Source: Ehretia macrophylla
Taxonomy: Eukaryota > Streptophyta > Magnoliopsida > Boraginales > Ehretiaceae
NCBI GenBank assembly: GCA_037974665.1
Contig: CM075778.1
Coordinates: forward strand, 9,103,001 to 9,167,000
Direction of reading: 5' to 3'
DNA: 64,000 nt
Positions 47,831 through 58,560 of this stretch are shown here, piece by piece. A program made the position numbers and the translations under genes. Numbering within the stretch: the first letter of the stretch is position 1; every line of letters begins with the position of its first letter. Below the pieces are notes generated by a model. The model had not been told where the DNA came from and searched no databases. It was given only the letters and a program-made list of their open reading frames with translations.

Positions 47831-48031
47831 TCATATTCCCTCCACCGAGTATGCATTTAGAAAAGCTTGAAAACACAGGGACATAGTACTTGCAATACCA
47901 CAATACTCGACTCCATATGAAGAAGGATTATCTTCTCCAACATCATCCTTCCAATTCGATAAAGACCCGAATGGATCATTCTCCACTTTTTCTTTAAATC
48001 TCAACGATGCCAATTCTAAATCACTTAACAA
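47831..48031 (-). pseudogene. Captured fragment of an LRR receptor-kinase-like gene (MRH1/MDIS2-like N-terminus)
   Basis: The minus strand reads LASLRFKEKVENDPFGSLSN, then WKDDVGEDNPSSYGVEYCG. This matches the LRR N-terminal capping domain of plant receptor-like kinases, whose pattern is LL-F-V-DP-G-LSNW-D-PCSWFGVEC; the DPFG-LSNW form is characteristic of the MRH1/MDIS2 inactive-kinase branch. Here the CSWFGVEC consensus is decayed to SSYGVEYC. After ~40 residues the similarity stops, probably at an intron, and no leucine-rich repeats or kinase domain follow. It sits between CACTA motif arrays, so capture of a host gene piece by the transposon is the simplest reading. Non-functional. Confidence 0.65.
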
Positions 48032-48049
48032 AAGAATTCCATTTAAGCA

Positions 48050-48150
48050 CGTGATTCTATTATTTCAATTCTAAATTAGCATGACTCTATTATTTCAATT
48101 TTAAATTAGCAAAACTCTATTATTTCAACTCTAAATTAGCACATGACTTC
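48050..48150. repeat. ~32 bp tandem repeat
   Basis: Three to four units of 'ctctattatttcaattctaaattagca' type directly next to the receptor-kinase fragment. Confidence 0.75.
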
Positions 48151-48319
48151 ATTATTTTCACATATAACAAAAGAATAGCACCACTAATCAAATAACATTT
48201 CATATTTGCTACATCGGCATTAACATATACATATTATTGAAATTAACATATATACATATTGAATTATAAGCGTGGTACATATTCAACTCTAAACTATGTA
48301 CCTATAGATAGAGATAAGA

Positions 48320-48612
48320 ATATGATGGTGGTGCTCTTGGTGATGGTGATGGTGCCATTAGTGGTGTTGATGATGCCCTTGATAGTAATGATGGGGGTGG
48401 TATTCTTGGTGATGTATTTGGTGGTGCCCTTGGTAGTGATAACGAATAAAAATTAAATAAATAAATAAATAAACCAATAAATTACAAATAAAATATAGAT
48501 TATATATATATATATACACACACAAATATAAACTAGTATATTGCACTACCTTTGATGGTACTGGTGATGCCCTTGGTGATGGTTGTTGGTGGTGGTGTCC
48601 TTGGTGTTAATG
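48320..48612 (+). repeat. GGT/GAT-rich minisatellite, left clusters
   Basis: Clusters at 48320-48440 and 48545-48612 of GGTGATGGTG and CCCTTGGTGGT words, split by an AT-rich segment with (TA)n and (AC)n. The same repeat continues at 49915-50070 beyond LTR fragment J, so it was once one locus. Confidence 0.75.
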
Positions 48613-49610
48613 ATATCACGTCCTAACCCAACCCTTTCCTAGAAGTCAAGTCCGAACGCGAAAATAATCGGACAGAGTCTCCCCTTAATTACGGACATTC
48701 CAACACCTGTACATTTATACTCAATGCCAACAACAAATACACAAAAACACCTTCTTAAAACTTTGCTTATGCATAACATGCTAAACATAAGATTTCTTCA
48801 CAATAGGTCTATATAAGTCTAGCAACATTTACAAGTCCAAGTAATTTAAAGTTCATGTATTAGACAGATTCTAAGTCTCACAGTATTAGCTAGACCTATC
48901 TTTAGTTACAAGTTCTCAAGATGAATTACAATCCATAAAACAAAGACTTTCTAAGTTCAAAAATAAGCTAAGTATGCTTTAGTTACATTTCCAACGTGAT
49001 TCATAAACTTGCAACTAAACTCTTTCATTTCCATAAGTCACAAGCTATGATATAACATGTGCATAATGGAACTTTGTTGCAAAACAAACTATAAAACTTG
49101 CAAAATATCATAATCCAATCGTTTAATTCAATATAACTCATAAAACATTCACAACCAATAATTCAATTATTTCACAAATCTAGTGATAGCAAAGTAGGCT
49201 ACCACTTATAACATTCACACACATTTTACCCATTTTCTGTTAGGAATTAACTTGCATGAGAGCACCATTAAGTTCACTCGGTAATTATTTTTAGCAATCT
49301 AACTAACTAACTACATAAACAAGTCACATTTCCATTTGAAATCCAAGGAAATTTACAAGATTCCAACTTTAGGCCTTATTTTGCAAGCATGTATCATGTA
49401 TATATGTTGTATGCAATGTATGTAGGCTAAAAACACTCATTCAAGCATTTTATCAAACATATATTCAACATATTATACAACTACATCAAACAACAATATC
49501 CACATAAAGTCTCTAACTTTCAACAACATTCTACACATTTACTTCATAATAAACAACCTAGCATGTGAATTCATAGCTCAATTTAATACTAAAGGCACAA
49601 AATATTTAAG
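48613..49610 (-). mobile_element. Truncated LTR fragment J
   Basis: Begins TATCACGTCCTAACCCAACC with CGGACAGAGTCTCCCC shortly after. This is the minus-strand counterpart of the 3' end of LTRs such as H (41721-41855, 'aggggagactctgtccg'). It ends indistinctly near 49610, where 'agtagtatattgcactacc' repeats the sequence just left of the minisatellite (48533-48550). No coding content. Confidence 0.6.
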
Positions 49611-50159
49611 TAGTATATTGCACTACCAAATAACATTTCATATTGCACAACCAAATATGACTACAATACAATATTTTTAATTCACACAATATTTATGCCA
49701 AATATAATACGAAATATTTATGTCAAATATCACTAAATAAAATTAGAAATAAACATAAAATTAAGTACAAAAACTATAGATTGAACAAAAATCTAAAATT
49801 CATACACACATACATATATATATACACACACACATATATATACATATGTGTATAGGAGACAAAAAAGAGGAGAAATATAAACCCTAAACTATTAACCTAT
49901 AGAAAAGAGAGAAGGAGATGGTGGTCATGGTGATAGTTCCCTTGTTGGTGGTGGTAGTACCCTTGGTGGTGTTGGTGGTGTTAGTGGTGCCCTTGGTGGT
50001 AGTTGGTAGTAGTGATAGTGCCTTTGGTAGTGGTGATGGTAGCCATGGTGGTAGTACCTTAGAGAAATAGAAAAGAAAGAAAATTTCGTAGAGAGAGAGA
50101 AGAGAGGGAAAAAAAGTAGAGGGAAATGAAAAAACTTGAAAAATATTTCGTAGTTTTAT
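49611..50159 (+). repeat. AT-rich spacer and right cluster of the GGT minisatellite
   Basis: 49611-49914 has no feature beyond short (AC)/(AT) runs. 49915-50070 is GGTGGTGGTAGTACCCTTGG-type minisatellite. A GA-rich run (50060-50110) follows. A threonine-rich minus-strand frame through it is an artefact. Confidence 0.7.
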
Positions 50160-50340
50160 GTGAAAAAATAAATGTGGCAACAGAATGGCTACGGGTTTGC
50201 GTAGCCACAAAAAATAAAAGTAAAAATGTGTTTGCCGGATGGCCCGCCAGTCAGCGGACCTAGGCAAATGTGCAGCCTCGGTCCACTCCAACTGGCCCTC
50301 CGGCCACACTGGCCGGCCGGTAGGCCCTCCGGTTGGTCAA
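50160..50340. other. Inverted GTAGCC hairpin and isolated GC-rich block
   Basis: 50185-50210 contains GGCTACGGGTTTGCGTAGCC, a perfect-arm hairpin of the CACTA motif. 50226-50340 is strikingly GC-rich for this window and includes GGCCGGCC and three CCCTCCGG/GGCCCTCCGG words. No gene recognised. Confidence 0.6.
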
Positions 50341-50559
50341 GATTTTTTTATTTTTTAATTTTTTTAAAAAAAATTCTCCTTCCTAAAACATCCCAAATTT
50401 ATGTTTTTGCAATATTTATAGGTTTATTTAATTTAGTTTTTCGATTTACTATATTATATATATGACATGTTTAGTTTAATTTAACTTAAGTTTGTATATA
50501 ATTTGTTATATATACCTTTTAGACATACTTCATTTTTTTTCTTGTTTTATAATTGGGCT

Positions 50560-53500
50560 ACGGATTGGCTATGGATACATAAAAGTCCGTAGCCCATCCG
50601 TAGCATATAGCTCCTCCGCAGTCCATCCGTGGTCATAGACCACTAATAGTATGTATTCTAACTTGTTAATAGGTAGAAACAACGTATTAAAACGTGTTAA
50701 TATCTTCATATTTTTCTTATTTATGAAGTTTAGACATAATGTGGGAGTTTTTGGACCCCTAGATCGAACGTTTATTAACATTAACGCAATGTTAAGTGAG
50801 GACATGATAAGTTCGATTTAAACGACAATTGATTTCCTATAAGATTCTCTATAAAAGTACGCACGCTAATGAAATACGAACCAAATTTATTTTTATTTGG
50901 AAAACTTACAACTCAAATAAAATTTACTACATTGTAGGTGCAATCAAAATTCCATAATTCAAATTAAAATCGATAAATCTCATTTTTTTGTGAAAGTCTG
51001 TAGCCCATCCGTAGCTAGGGGCTACGGATGGGCTACGGAATACTAATAGTATGAATTCTAACTTGTTAATAGGTAGGAACAACGTATTAAAACGTGTTAA
51101 TATCTTTGTACCTTTCTTGTTTATGAAGTTTAGACACAATGTGAGAGTTTTTCGACTCCTAAATTGAACATTTATTAACATTAACGCAATAATAAGTAAG
51201 AATATGATAAGTTTGATTTAAACGGCTATTGATTTCCTACGAAATTTTTCTATAAAAGTACGCACGTTAATGAAATACGGACCAAGTTTATTTTTATTTA
51301 AAAAATTTACAACTCAAGTGAAGTTTACTACGTTGTAGGTGCAATCAAAATTCTATAATTCAAATTCAAAGTGATAAACCTCATTTTTTTGTTGAATCCG
51401 TAGCCAAACAGTAGTCAAATGGCTACGGATAGGCTACGAAAAAAATAATTATGTAGCCTAGCAGTAGCCAACCAATTGGCTACTGCTAGGATATGGAAGG
51501 GTCGAATTCCGTAGCCTATCCGTAGCTAGGGACAACGGATAGGCTGCGGACAACTAATAATATCTTTATAACTTGTTAATAGGTAGGAACAACATTTTAA
51601 AACGTGTTAATATCTTCATATTTTTCTTGTTTATGAAGTTTAGACATAATGTGAGAGTTTTTCGACTCATAGATTAAACGTTTATTAACATTAACGCAAT
51701 GTTAAATAAGAACATGATAAGTTCAATTTAAACAGCTATTGATTTCCTATGAGATTTCTCTATAAAAGTATGCACGTTAATGAAATACGGACCAATTTTA
51801 TTTTTATTTGAAAAACTTGCAACTCAAGTAAAGTTTACTACGTTATAGATGCAATCAAAAATCTATAATTCAAATTAAAAGTGATAAACCTCATTTTTTT
51901 GTTGAAGTCCGTAGCCTAGCAGTAGCCAAATGGCTACGGATGGGCTATGGAAAAAAGAATTTCGTAGCCGAGCAGTAGCCGATTGCAAGGCTACGGAAGG
52001 GTCGAATTCTGTAGCTCATTTGTAGCTAAGGACTACAAATAGACTACAAACAACTAATAATATGTATTCTAACTTGTTAATAGGTAGGAACAACGTTTTA
52101 AAACATGTTAATATCTTCATATTTTTCTTGTTTATAAAGTTTAGACGCAATGTGATAATTTTTCGACTCTTACATTGAACGTTTATTAACATTAACGCAA
52201 TTATAAGTGAAAACATGATAAGTTCAATTTAAACAGCTATTTATTTTCTTTGAGATTTCTCTATAAAAGTACGCACATTAATGAAATACGTACCAAATTT
52301 ATTTTTATCTGAAAAACTTACAACTCAAGTGAAGTTTACTACATTATAGGTGCAATCAAAATTTCATAATTCAAATTAAAAGTGATAAACCTCGTTTTTT
52401 TGTTGAATTCCGTAGCTTAGCAGTAGTCAAATGGCTACGGATATACTACGGATGGGTTGAATTCCATAGCCCATCCGTAGCTAGGGACAACTAATAATAT
52501 ATATTCTAACTTGTTAATAGATAGGAACAACGTACTAAAACGTGTTAACATCTTCATATTTTTCTTGTACCCCTAGATTGAACGTTTATTAACATTAATA
52601 CAATGTTAAGCGAGAACATGATAAGTTCGATTTAAACGGTTATTGATTTCCTATGAAAGTACGCACGGTAATGAAATACAGACCAAGTTTATTTTTATTT
52701 GAAAAACTTGCAACTCAACTACGTTCTAGGTACAATTAAAATTTTATATTTCAAATTAAATCGATAAATCTCATTTTTTTGTGAAAGTCCGTAGCCCATC
52801 CATATCTAGGGACTACGGATAGGCTATGTACAACTAACAATATGTATTCTAACTTGTTAATAGGTGGGAACAACGTTTTAAAACGTGTTAATATTTTCAT
52901 ATTTTTCTTGTTTATGAAGTTTAGACACAATGTGAGAGTTTTACGACTCCTAGATTGAACGTTTATTAACATTAACGCAATGTTAAGTAAGAACATGATA
53001 AGTTCGATTTAAATGGCTATTGATTTCCTATGAGATTTTCCTATAAAAGTACGCACGTTAATGAAATACGGACCAAGTTTATTTTTATTTGAAAAACTTG
53101 CAACCCAAATGAAATTTACTACTTGTAAGTGCAATCAAAATTATATAATTCAAATTAAAAATGATAAACCTCATTTTTGTGTTAAAGTCTGTAGCATAGC
53201 AGTAGTCAAATGGCTACAGATGGGCTACGAAAAAAAGAATTTCATAGCCTAACAGTAGTCAATTGGCTACTGCTAGGCTACGGAATGGTCAAATTTTGTA
53301 GCCTATCCGTAGCTAGGGACTGTGGATACGCTACGGACAACTAATAATATATATTCTAACTCGTTAATAGGTAGGAATAATGTATTAAAACGTGTTAATA
53401 TCTTCATATTTTTCTTGTTTATGAACTTTAGAAACAATGTGAGAGTTTTTTGACTCATAGATTGAACATTTATTAACATTAACGTAATGTTAAGTAAGAA

Positions 53501-56500
53501 CTTGATAAGTTCGATTTAAACGACTATTGATTTCCTATGAGCTTTCTCTATAAATGTATGCACATTAATGAAATATAGGCCAAGTTTATTTTTATTTGGA
53601 AAACTTGCAACTCAAATAAAGTTTACTACGTTATAGGTGCAATCAAAATTTCATAATTCAAATTAAAAGTGATAAACCTCATTTTTTTGTTGAAGTTCGT
53701 AGCCTAGCAGTAGCCAAATGGCAACGGATGGGCTATGAAAAAAAGAATTTCGTAGCCTAGCAGTAGCCAATTGGCTACTGCTAGGCTACGGAAGGGTCAA
53801 ATTTCGTAGCCCATCCGTAGTTAGGGATTACGGAAAGGCTACGGACAACTAATAATATGTATTCTAACTTATTAATAGGTAGGAACAACGTTTTAAAACG
53901 TGTTAATATCTTCATATTTTTCTTGTTTATAAAGTTTAGACGCAATGTGATAGTTTTTCGACTCCTAGATTGAACGTTTATTAACATTAACGCAATTATA
54001 AGTGAAAACATGATAAGTTCAATTTATTTTCTATGAGATTTCTCTATAAAAGTACGCACATTAATGAAATACGTACCGAGTTTATTTTTATATGAAAAAC
54101 TTACAACTCAAGTGAAGTGTACTACGTTATAGGTGTAATCAAAATTCCATAATTCAAATTAATAGTGATAAGCCTCATTTTTTTGTTGAATTTTGTAGCT
54201 TAGCAGTAGTCAAATGGTTATGGACAAGCTACGGAAGGGTCGAATTCCTATGAAGTTAATATTTTCATATTTTTCTTGTTTATGAAATTTAGACACAATG
54301 TAAGAGTTTTTCGACTCCTAGATTGAACGTTTATTAACATTAACGCAATGTTAAGTGAGAACATGATAAGTTCGATTTAAACGGCTATTGATTTCCTATG
54401 AGATTTTTCTATAAAAGTATGCACGTTAATGAAATATAGACCAAGTTTATTTTTATTTAGAAAACTTGCAACTCAAGTGAAGTTTACTACGTTCTAGGTA
54501 CAATCAAAATTTTATAATTCAAATTAAAATTGATAAACCTCATTTTTTTGTAAAAGTTCGTAGCCCATCTGTAGCTAGGGACTACGGATAGGCTATGGAC
54601 AACTAATAATATGTATTCTAACTTGTAAATAGGTAGGAACAACGTATTAAAACGTGTTAATATCTTCATATTTTTCTTGTCTATGAAGTTTAGACACAAT
54701 GTAAGACGTTTTTCAACTCCTAGATTGAACGTTTATTAACATTAACGCAAAGTTAAATGATAACATGATAAGTTCAATTTAAACGGCTATTGATTTACTA
54801 TAAGATTTCTCTATAAAAGTACGCACGTTAATGAAATACGGACTAAGTTTATTTTTATTTGAAAAACTTGCAACTCAAGTGAAGTTTACCACATTGTATG
54901 TGCAATCAAAATTCTATAATTCAAATTAAAAGTGACAAACCTCATTTTTTTGTTGAAATTTGTAGCCTAGCAATAGCCAAATGGCTATAGATGGGCTACA
55001 GAAAAAAGAATTTCGTAACCTAGCAGTAGCCAATTGGCTGTTACTAGGCTGTGGAAGTATCAAATTCGGTAGCCCATCCGTAACTAGGGACTATGGATGG
55101 GCTACGAACCACTAATAGTATGAATTCTAATTTGTTAATAGGTAGGAACAACGTATTAATATCTTCATATTTTTCTTGTTTATGAAGTTTAGACACAATG
55201 TGAGAGTTTTTAGACCCGTAGATTGAACGTTTATTAACATTAACGCAATGTTAAGTGAGAACATAATAAGTTCAATTTAAACAGCTATTGATTTCCTATG
55301 AGATTTCTTTATAAAAGTACCCACGTTAATGAAATACGGACCAAGTTTATTTTTATTTGAAAAACTTGCAACTCAAGTGAAGTTTACTACGTTATAGGTA
55401 CAATCAAAATTCCATAATTCAAATTAAAAGTGATAAACCTCATTTTTTTGTTGAAGTTCGTAGCTTAGCAGTAGCCAAATGGCTACAGATCGGCTACGAA
55501 AAAAAGTATTTCATAGCCTAGCAGTAGCCAATTGGCTACTGCTAAGCTACAGAAGGGTCGAATTTTGTAGCTCATCCATAGCTAGGGACTACGAATAAGC
55601 TACGGACAACTAATAATATGTATTCTAACTTGTTAATAGGTAGGAACAACATTTTAAAATGTGTTAATATTTTTATATTTTTCTTGTTTATGAAGTTTAG
55701 ACACAATGTGAGAGTTTTTCGACTCCTAGATTGAACGTTTATTAATATTAACGTAATGTTAAGTGAGAACATGATAAGTTTGATTTAAATGGCTATTGAT
55801 TTCCTATGATATTTCTCTATAAAAGTACGCATGTTAATGAAATACGGACCAAATTTATTTTTATTTGAAAAACTTGTAACTCAAGTGAAGTTTACTACTT
55901 GTAAGTGCAATCAAAATTCTATAATTCAAATTAAAAGTGATAAACCTCGTTTTTGTGTTGAAGTCCGTAGCCTAGCAGTAATCAAATGGCTACAGATGGG
56001 CAACAGAAAAAAGAATTTTGTAGACTAGCAGTAGTCAATTAGCTACTGCTAGGCTACTGAAGGGTCGAATTCTGTAGCCTATCCGTAGCAAGGGACTACG
56101 GATGGGCTGCGGATAACTAATAATATGTATTCTAACTCGTTAATAACGTGTTAATATCTTCATATTTTTCTTGTTTATGAAGTTTAGATAGAATGTGAGA
56201 GTTTTTTGACTCATAGATTGAACGTTTATTAATATTAACGCAATATTAAGTGAGAACTTGATAAGTTTGATTTAAACGGCTATTGATTTCCTATGAAATT
56301 TCTCTATAAATGTATGCACGTTAAGGAAATACGGACCAAGTTTATTTTTATTTGAAAAACTTGCAACTCAAGTAAAGTTTACTACGTTATAGGTGCAATC
56401 AAAATTCCATCATTCAAATTAAAAGTGATAAACCTCATTTTTTTGTTGAAGTCCGTAGTCTAGCAATAGCCAAATGGCTACGGATGGACTATGTAAAAAT

Positions 56501-57490
56501 GAAGTTCGTAGCATAGCAGTAGTCAATTGCAAGGCTACGAAATGGTTGAATTCCGTAGCCCATCCGTAGCTAGGGACTACGGATAGGCTACAGACAACTA
56601 ATAATATGTATTCTAACTTGTTAATGGGCAGGAACAACGTTTTAAAACGTGTTAATATCTTCATATTTTTCTTGTTTATAAAGTTTAGACATAATGTGAG
56701 AGTTTTTTGACTCCTAAATTGAACGTTTATTAATATTAACGCAATGTTAAGTGAAAACATAATAAGTTCAATTTAAACATCTATTGATTTTCTATAAGAT
56801 TTCTCTATAAAAGTACGCACATTAATGAAATACGGACCAAGTTTATTTTTATTTGAAAAACTTGCAATTCAAGTGAAGTTTACTACGTTATAAGTGCAAT
56901 CAAAATTCATAATTCAAATTAAAAGTGATAAACCTCATTTTTTTGTTGAACTCCGTAGCCTAGTAGTAGTCAAATAGCTACGGATAGGCTACGGAAGGGT
57001 CGAATTTCGTAGCCCATCGTAGCTAGGGACTACGGATAGGCTACAGACAACTAATAATATGTATTCTAACTTGTTAATAGGTTGGAACAACGTATTAAAA
57101 CGTATTAATATCTTCATATTTTTATTGTTTATGAAGTTTAGACACAATGTGAGAGTTTTTTGACTCCTAGATTGAACGTTTATTAACATTAACGCAATGT
57201 TAAGTGAGAACATGATAAGTTCAATTTAAACAGCTATTGATTTCCTATGAGATTTCTCTATAAAAGTACCCACGTTAATGAAATACGGACCAAGTTTATT
57301 TTTATTTGAAAAACTTGCAACTCAAGTGAAGTTTACTACGTTGTAGGTGCAGTTAAAATTACATAATTCAAATTAAAAACGATAAACCTCATTTTTTTGT
57401 TGAAGTCTATAGCGTAGCAGTAGCCAATTGGCTACAGATGGGCTACGGACGTAGAGAAGTCCGTAGCCCATCCGTAGCTAAGGACCAGGC
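50560..57490. repeat. CACTA-internal tandem array of ~340-510 bp units carrying GTAGCC hairpins
   Basis: Roughly fourteen units in direct order, spaced (by the recurring TAACTTGTTAATAGGTAGGA word) about 400, 510, 500, 437, 342, 508, 507, 755 (containing a shortened unit), 507, 500, 505, 483 and 453 bases. Each full unit has an AT-rich half of ~330 bp (GTTTAGACACAATGTGAGAG; TTATTAACATTAACGCAATG; TCTCTATAAAAGTACGCACG; TTTGAAAAACTTGCAACTCA). A GC-richer half of ~170 bp follows, with about ten GTAGCC/GGCTAC words in inverted pairs such as GTAGCCTAGCAGTAGCCAAT facing ATTGGCTACTGCTAGGCTAC. The motif equals that of the CACTA subterminal region. Non-coding in all likelihood. Confidence 0.9.
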
Positions 57491-57900
57491 TACGGGCTTT
57501 GTTATTTTATTTTTTCCTATTTAATTAAAATATTTGTATTTATGTCGTAGCAAATTTGTCACGGCTAGGCTATGATACTTTATTTTTTAAAAATATTTTT
57601 TGAATATTATATAGTTGGTAGCCAATCCGTGGCTATTTGGCCACTGCATGGCTACAGACTTTTTTATGAATTTTTTTGCCAAAGTAATTAAATAATCCGT
57701 AGCTAGTCCGTAGTAAATTTTCCACGGCTAAACTACGTAATATTATTTTTTATTAATTAAAATTATTGTCTGTAGCAAATTTTTGTCGTCATTTCAACGG
57801 GGCCTAAGTTGGCTACGGATAGGCTACGAAATTTGTTACCCGTAGCAAATCTATAGCCTGGCAGTAATCAATTTAATACGGAAAAAATCTATTGCCCAAT
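57491..57900. repeat. Right-hand CACTA subterminal region (truncated)
   Basis: Irregular GTAGC and GGCTA words separated by AT-rich spacers, less regular than the array and resembling the left subterminal region. It stops about 57880-57900 without a CACTA terminus. Confidence 0.6.
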
Positions 57901-57943
57901 TCCGTTGCCCGAACGCTGTTTTCTGATTGTCGAAATGCACAAT

Positions 57944-58270
57944 TTATCTCATACTTTTGAGAAACAATTCGCGCCTCATCTGAAACCTATTTATGAATTC
58001 AGAAGCAGGATACAAAGGACGATCAACAAAGTAATCATTCATAAGCCTATTATGGGCACTTACCCAATCTTTTCTTATGGATTGTCGGCGTAACGATGTA
58101 CTTCCATGTTTATCCGTACTCAATTCCTGCGCAACACCCATTAGTGATTGATATTGTGCATACATCGATACTATCATTGTATGGCCATCAATGTCATCAT
58201 CAGATGGGAGGGGGGGAATCGGTTCCTTGTTGGGCCATTGTAGAAAGAGTGATAGAGATTGTATAAACAA
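57944..58270 (-). pseudogene. PIF/Harbinger transposase, N-terminal fragment
   Basis: The transposase cuts and inserts the element through a DDE nuclease domain in its second half. The 108 visible residues contain KDWVSAHNRLMNDYFVDRPL then YPASEFINRFQMRRELFLK, matching the DYF-(D/N)-P-Y-FRRRFRM-R-LFL motif that precedes the catalytic domain in plant PIF/Harbinger and HARBI1/ALP1-like proteins. The frame stops at 57944-57946. Sequence beyond about 57900 is CACTA motif DNA, so the catalytic domain is gone. It is convergent with ORF1 at 32197-32820, which would have been its close neighbour before the insertions. Confidence 0.85.
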
Positions 58271-58336
58271 ATTTTGGTGATTGGGAAAGGTTTGAGGACC
58301 TAACTTATATAGGAAAATGAATGCATAAAGGATAAC

Positions 58337-58560
58337 AAACGGACGGATGAGATTGATAAAAGAAAATCAAATCCAATTGGTATTATTTGGATAAGAGATT
58401 TGAGATTGAGATAAGAAACAGACGGACGAGATTGATGAAAGAAAATCCAATCCAATAGGTGTTATTTGGATAATAGATTTGAGATTGAGATAAGAAACGG
58501 ATGGTTGAGATTGATAAAAGAAAATTTAATCCAATGTATCTTATTCGGATAAGAGATTTT
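58337..58560. repeat. ~80 bp tandem triplicate upstream of the PIF transposase
   Basis: Three copies of AAACGGACGGATGAGATTGA with GAAAATC-AATCCAAT-GGTNTTATT and GGATAAGAGATTTGAGATTG, at about 58337, 58415 and 58496. Confidence 0.85.

Larger units (their letters stand above)
32828..57900. mobile_element. CACTA (En/Spm-type) transposon inserted in the PIF/Harbinger element; right terminus missing
   Basis: CACTACAAGAAAAATAAGC at 32828 is a textbook CACTA terminus preceded by ATT. It is followed by dense GTAGCC/GGCTAC subterminal motifs. The same motif fills the right-hand part up to about 57880, which then switches abruptly to PIF transposase sequence. No TTTTTCTTGTAGTG-type right end exists there. 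I infer a deletion that removed the last bases of the CACTA and the adjoining ~1 kb of the PIF transposase. The interior carries a possible transposase exon remnant, a captured gene fragment, minisatellites, a 7 kb motif array and several LTR insertions. No intact CACTA transposase was found. Confidence 0.75.

Noticed and set aside
48259..48456. Plus-strand frame rich in Val/Met/Leu that looks like a membrane segment
   Set aside because: It is the translation of the GGT/GAT minisatellite; hydrophobicity is a by-product of GTG/ATG codons.
49884..50309. 141-codon minus-strand frame with a threonine-rich tail
   Set aside because: Composed of the GGT minisatellite, a GA-rich run and the GC-rich block; no domain and no conservation expected.
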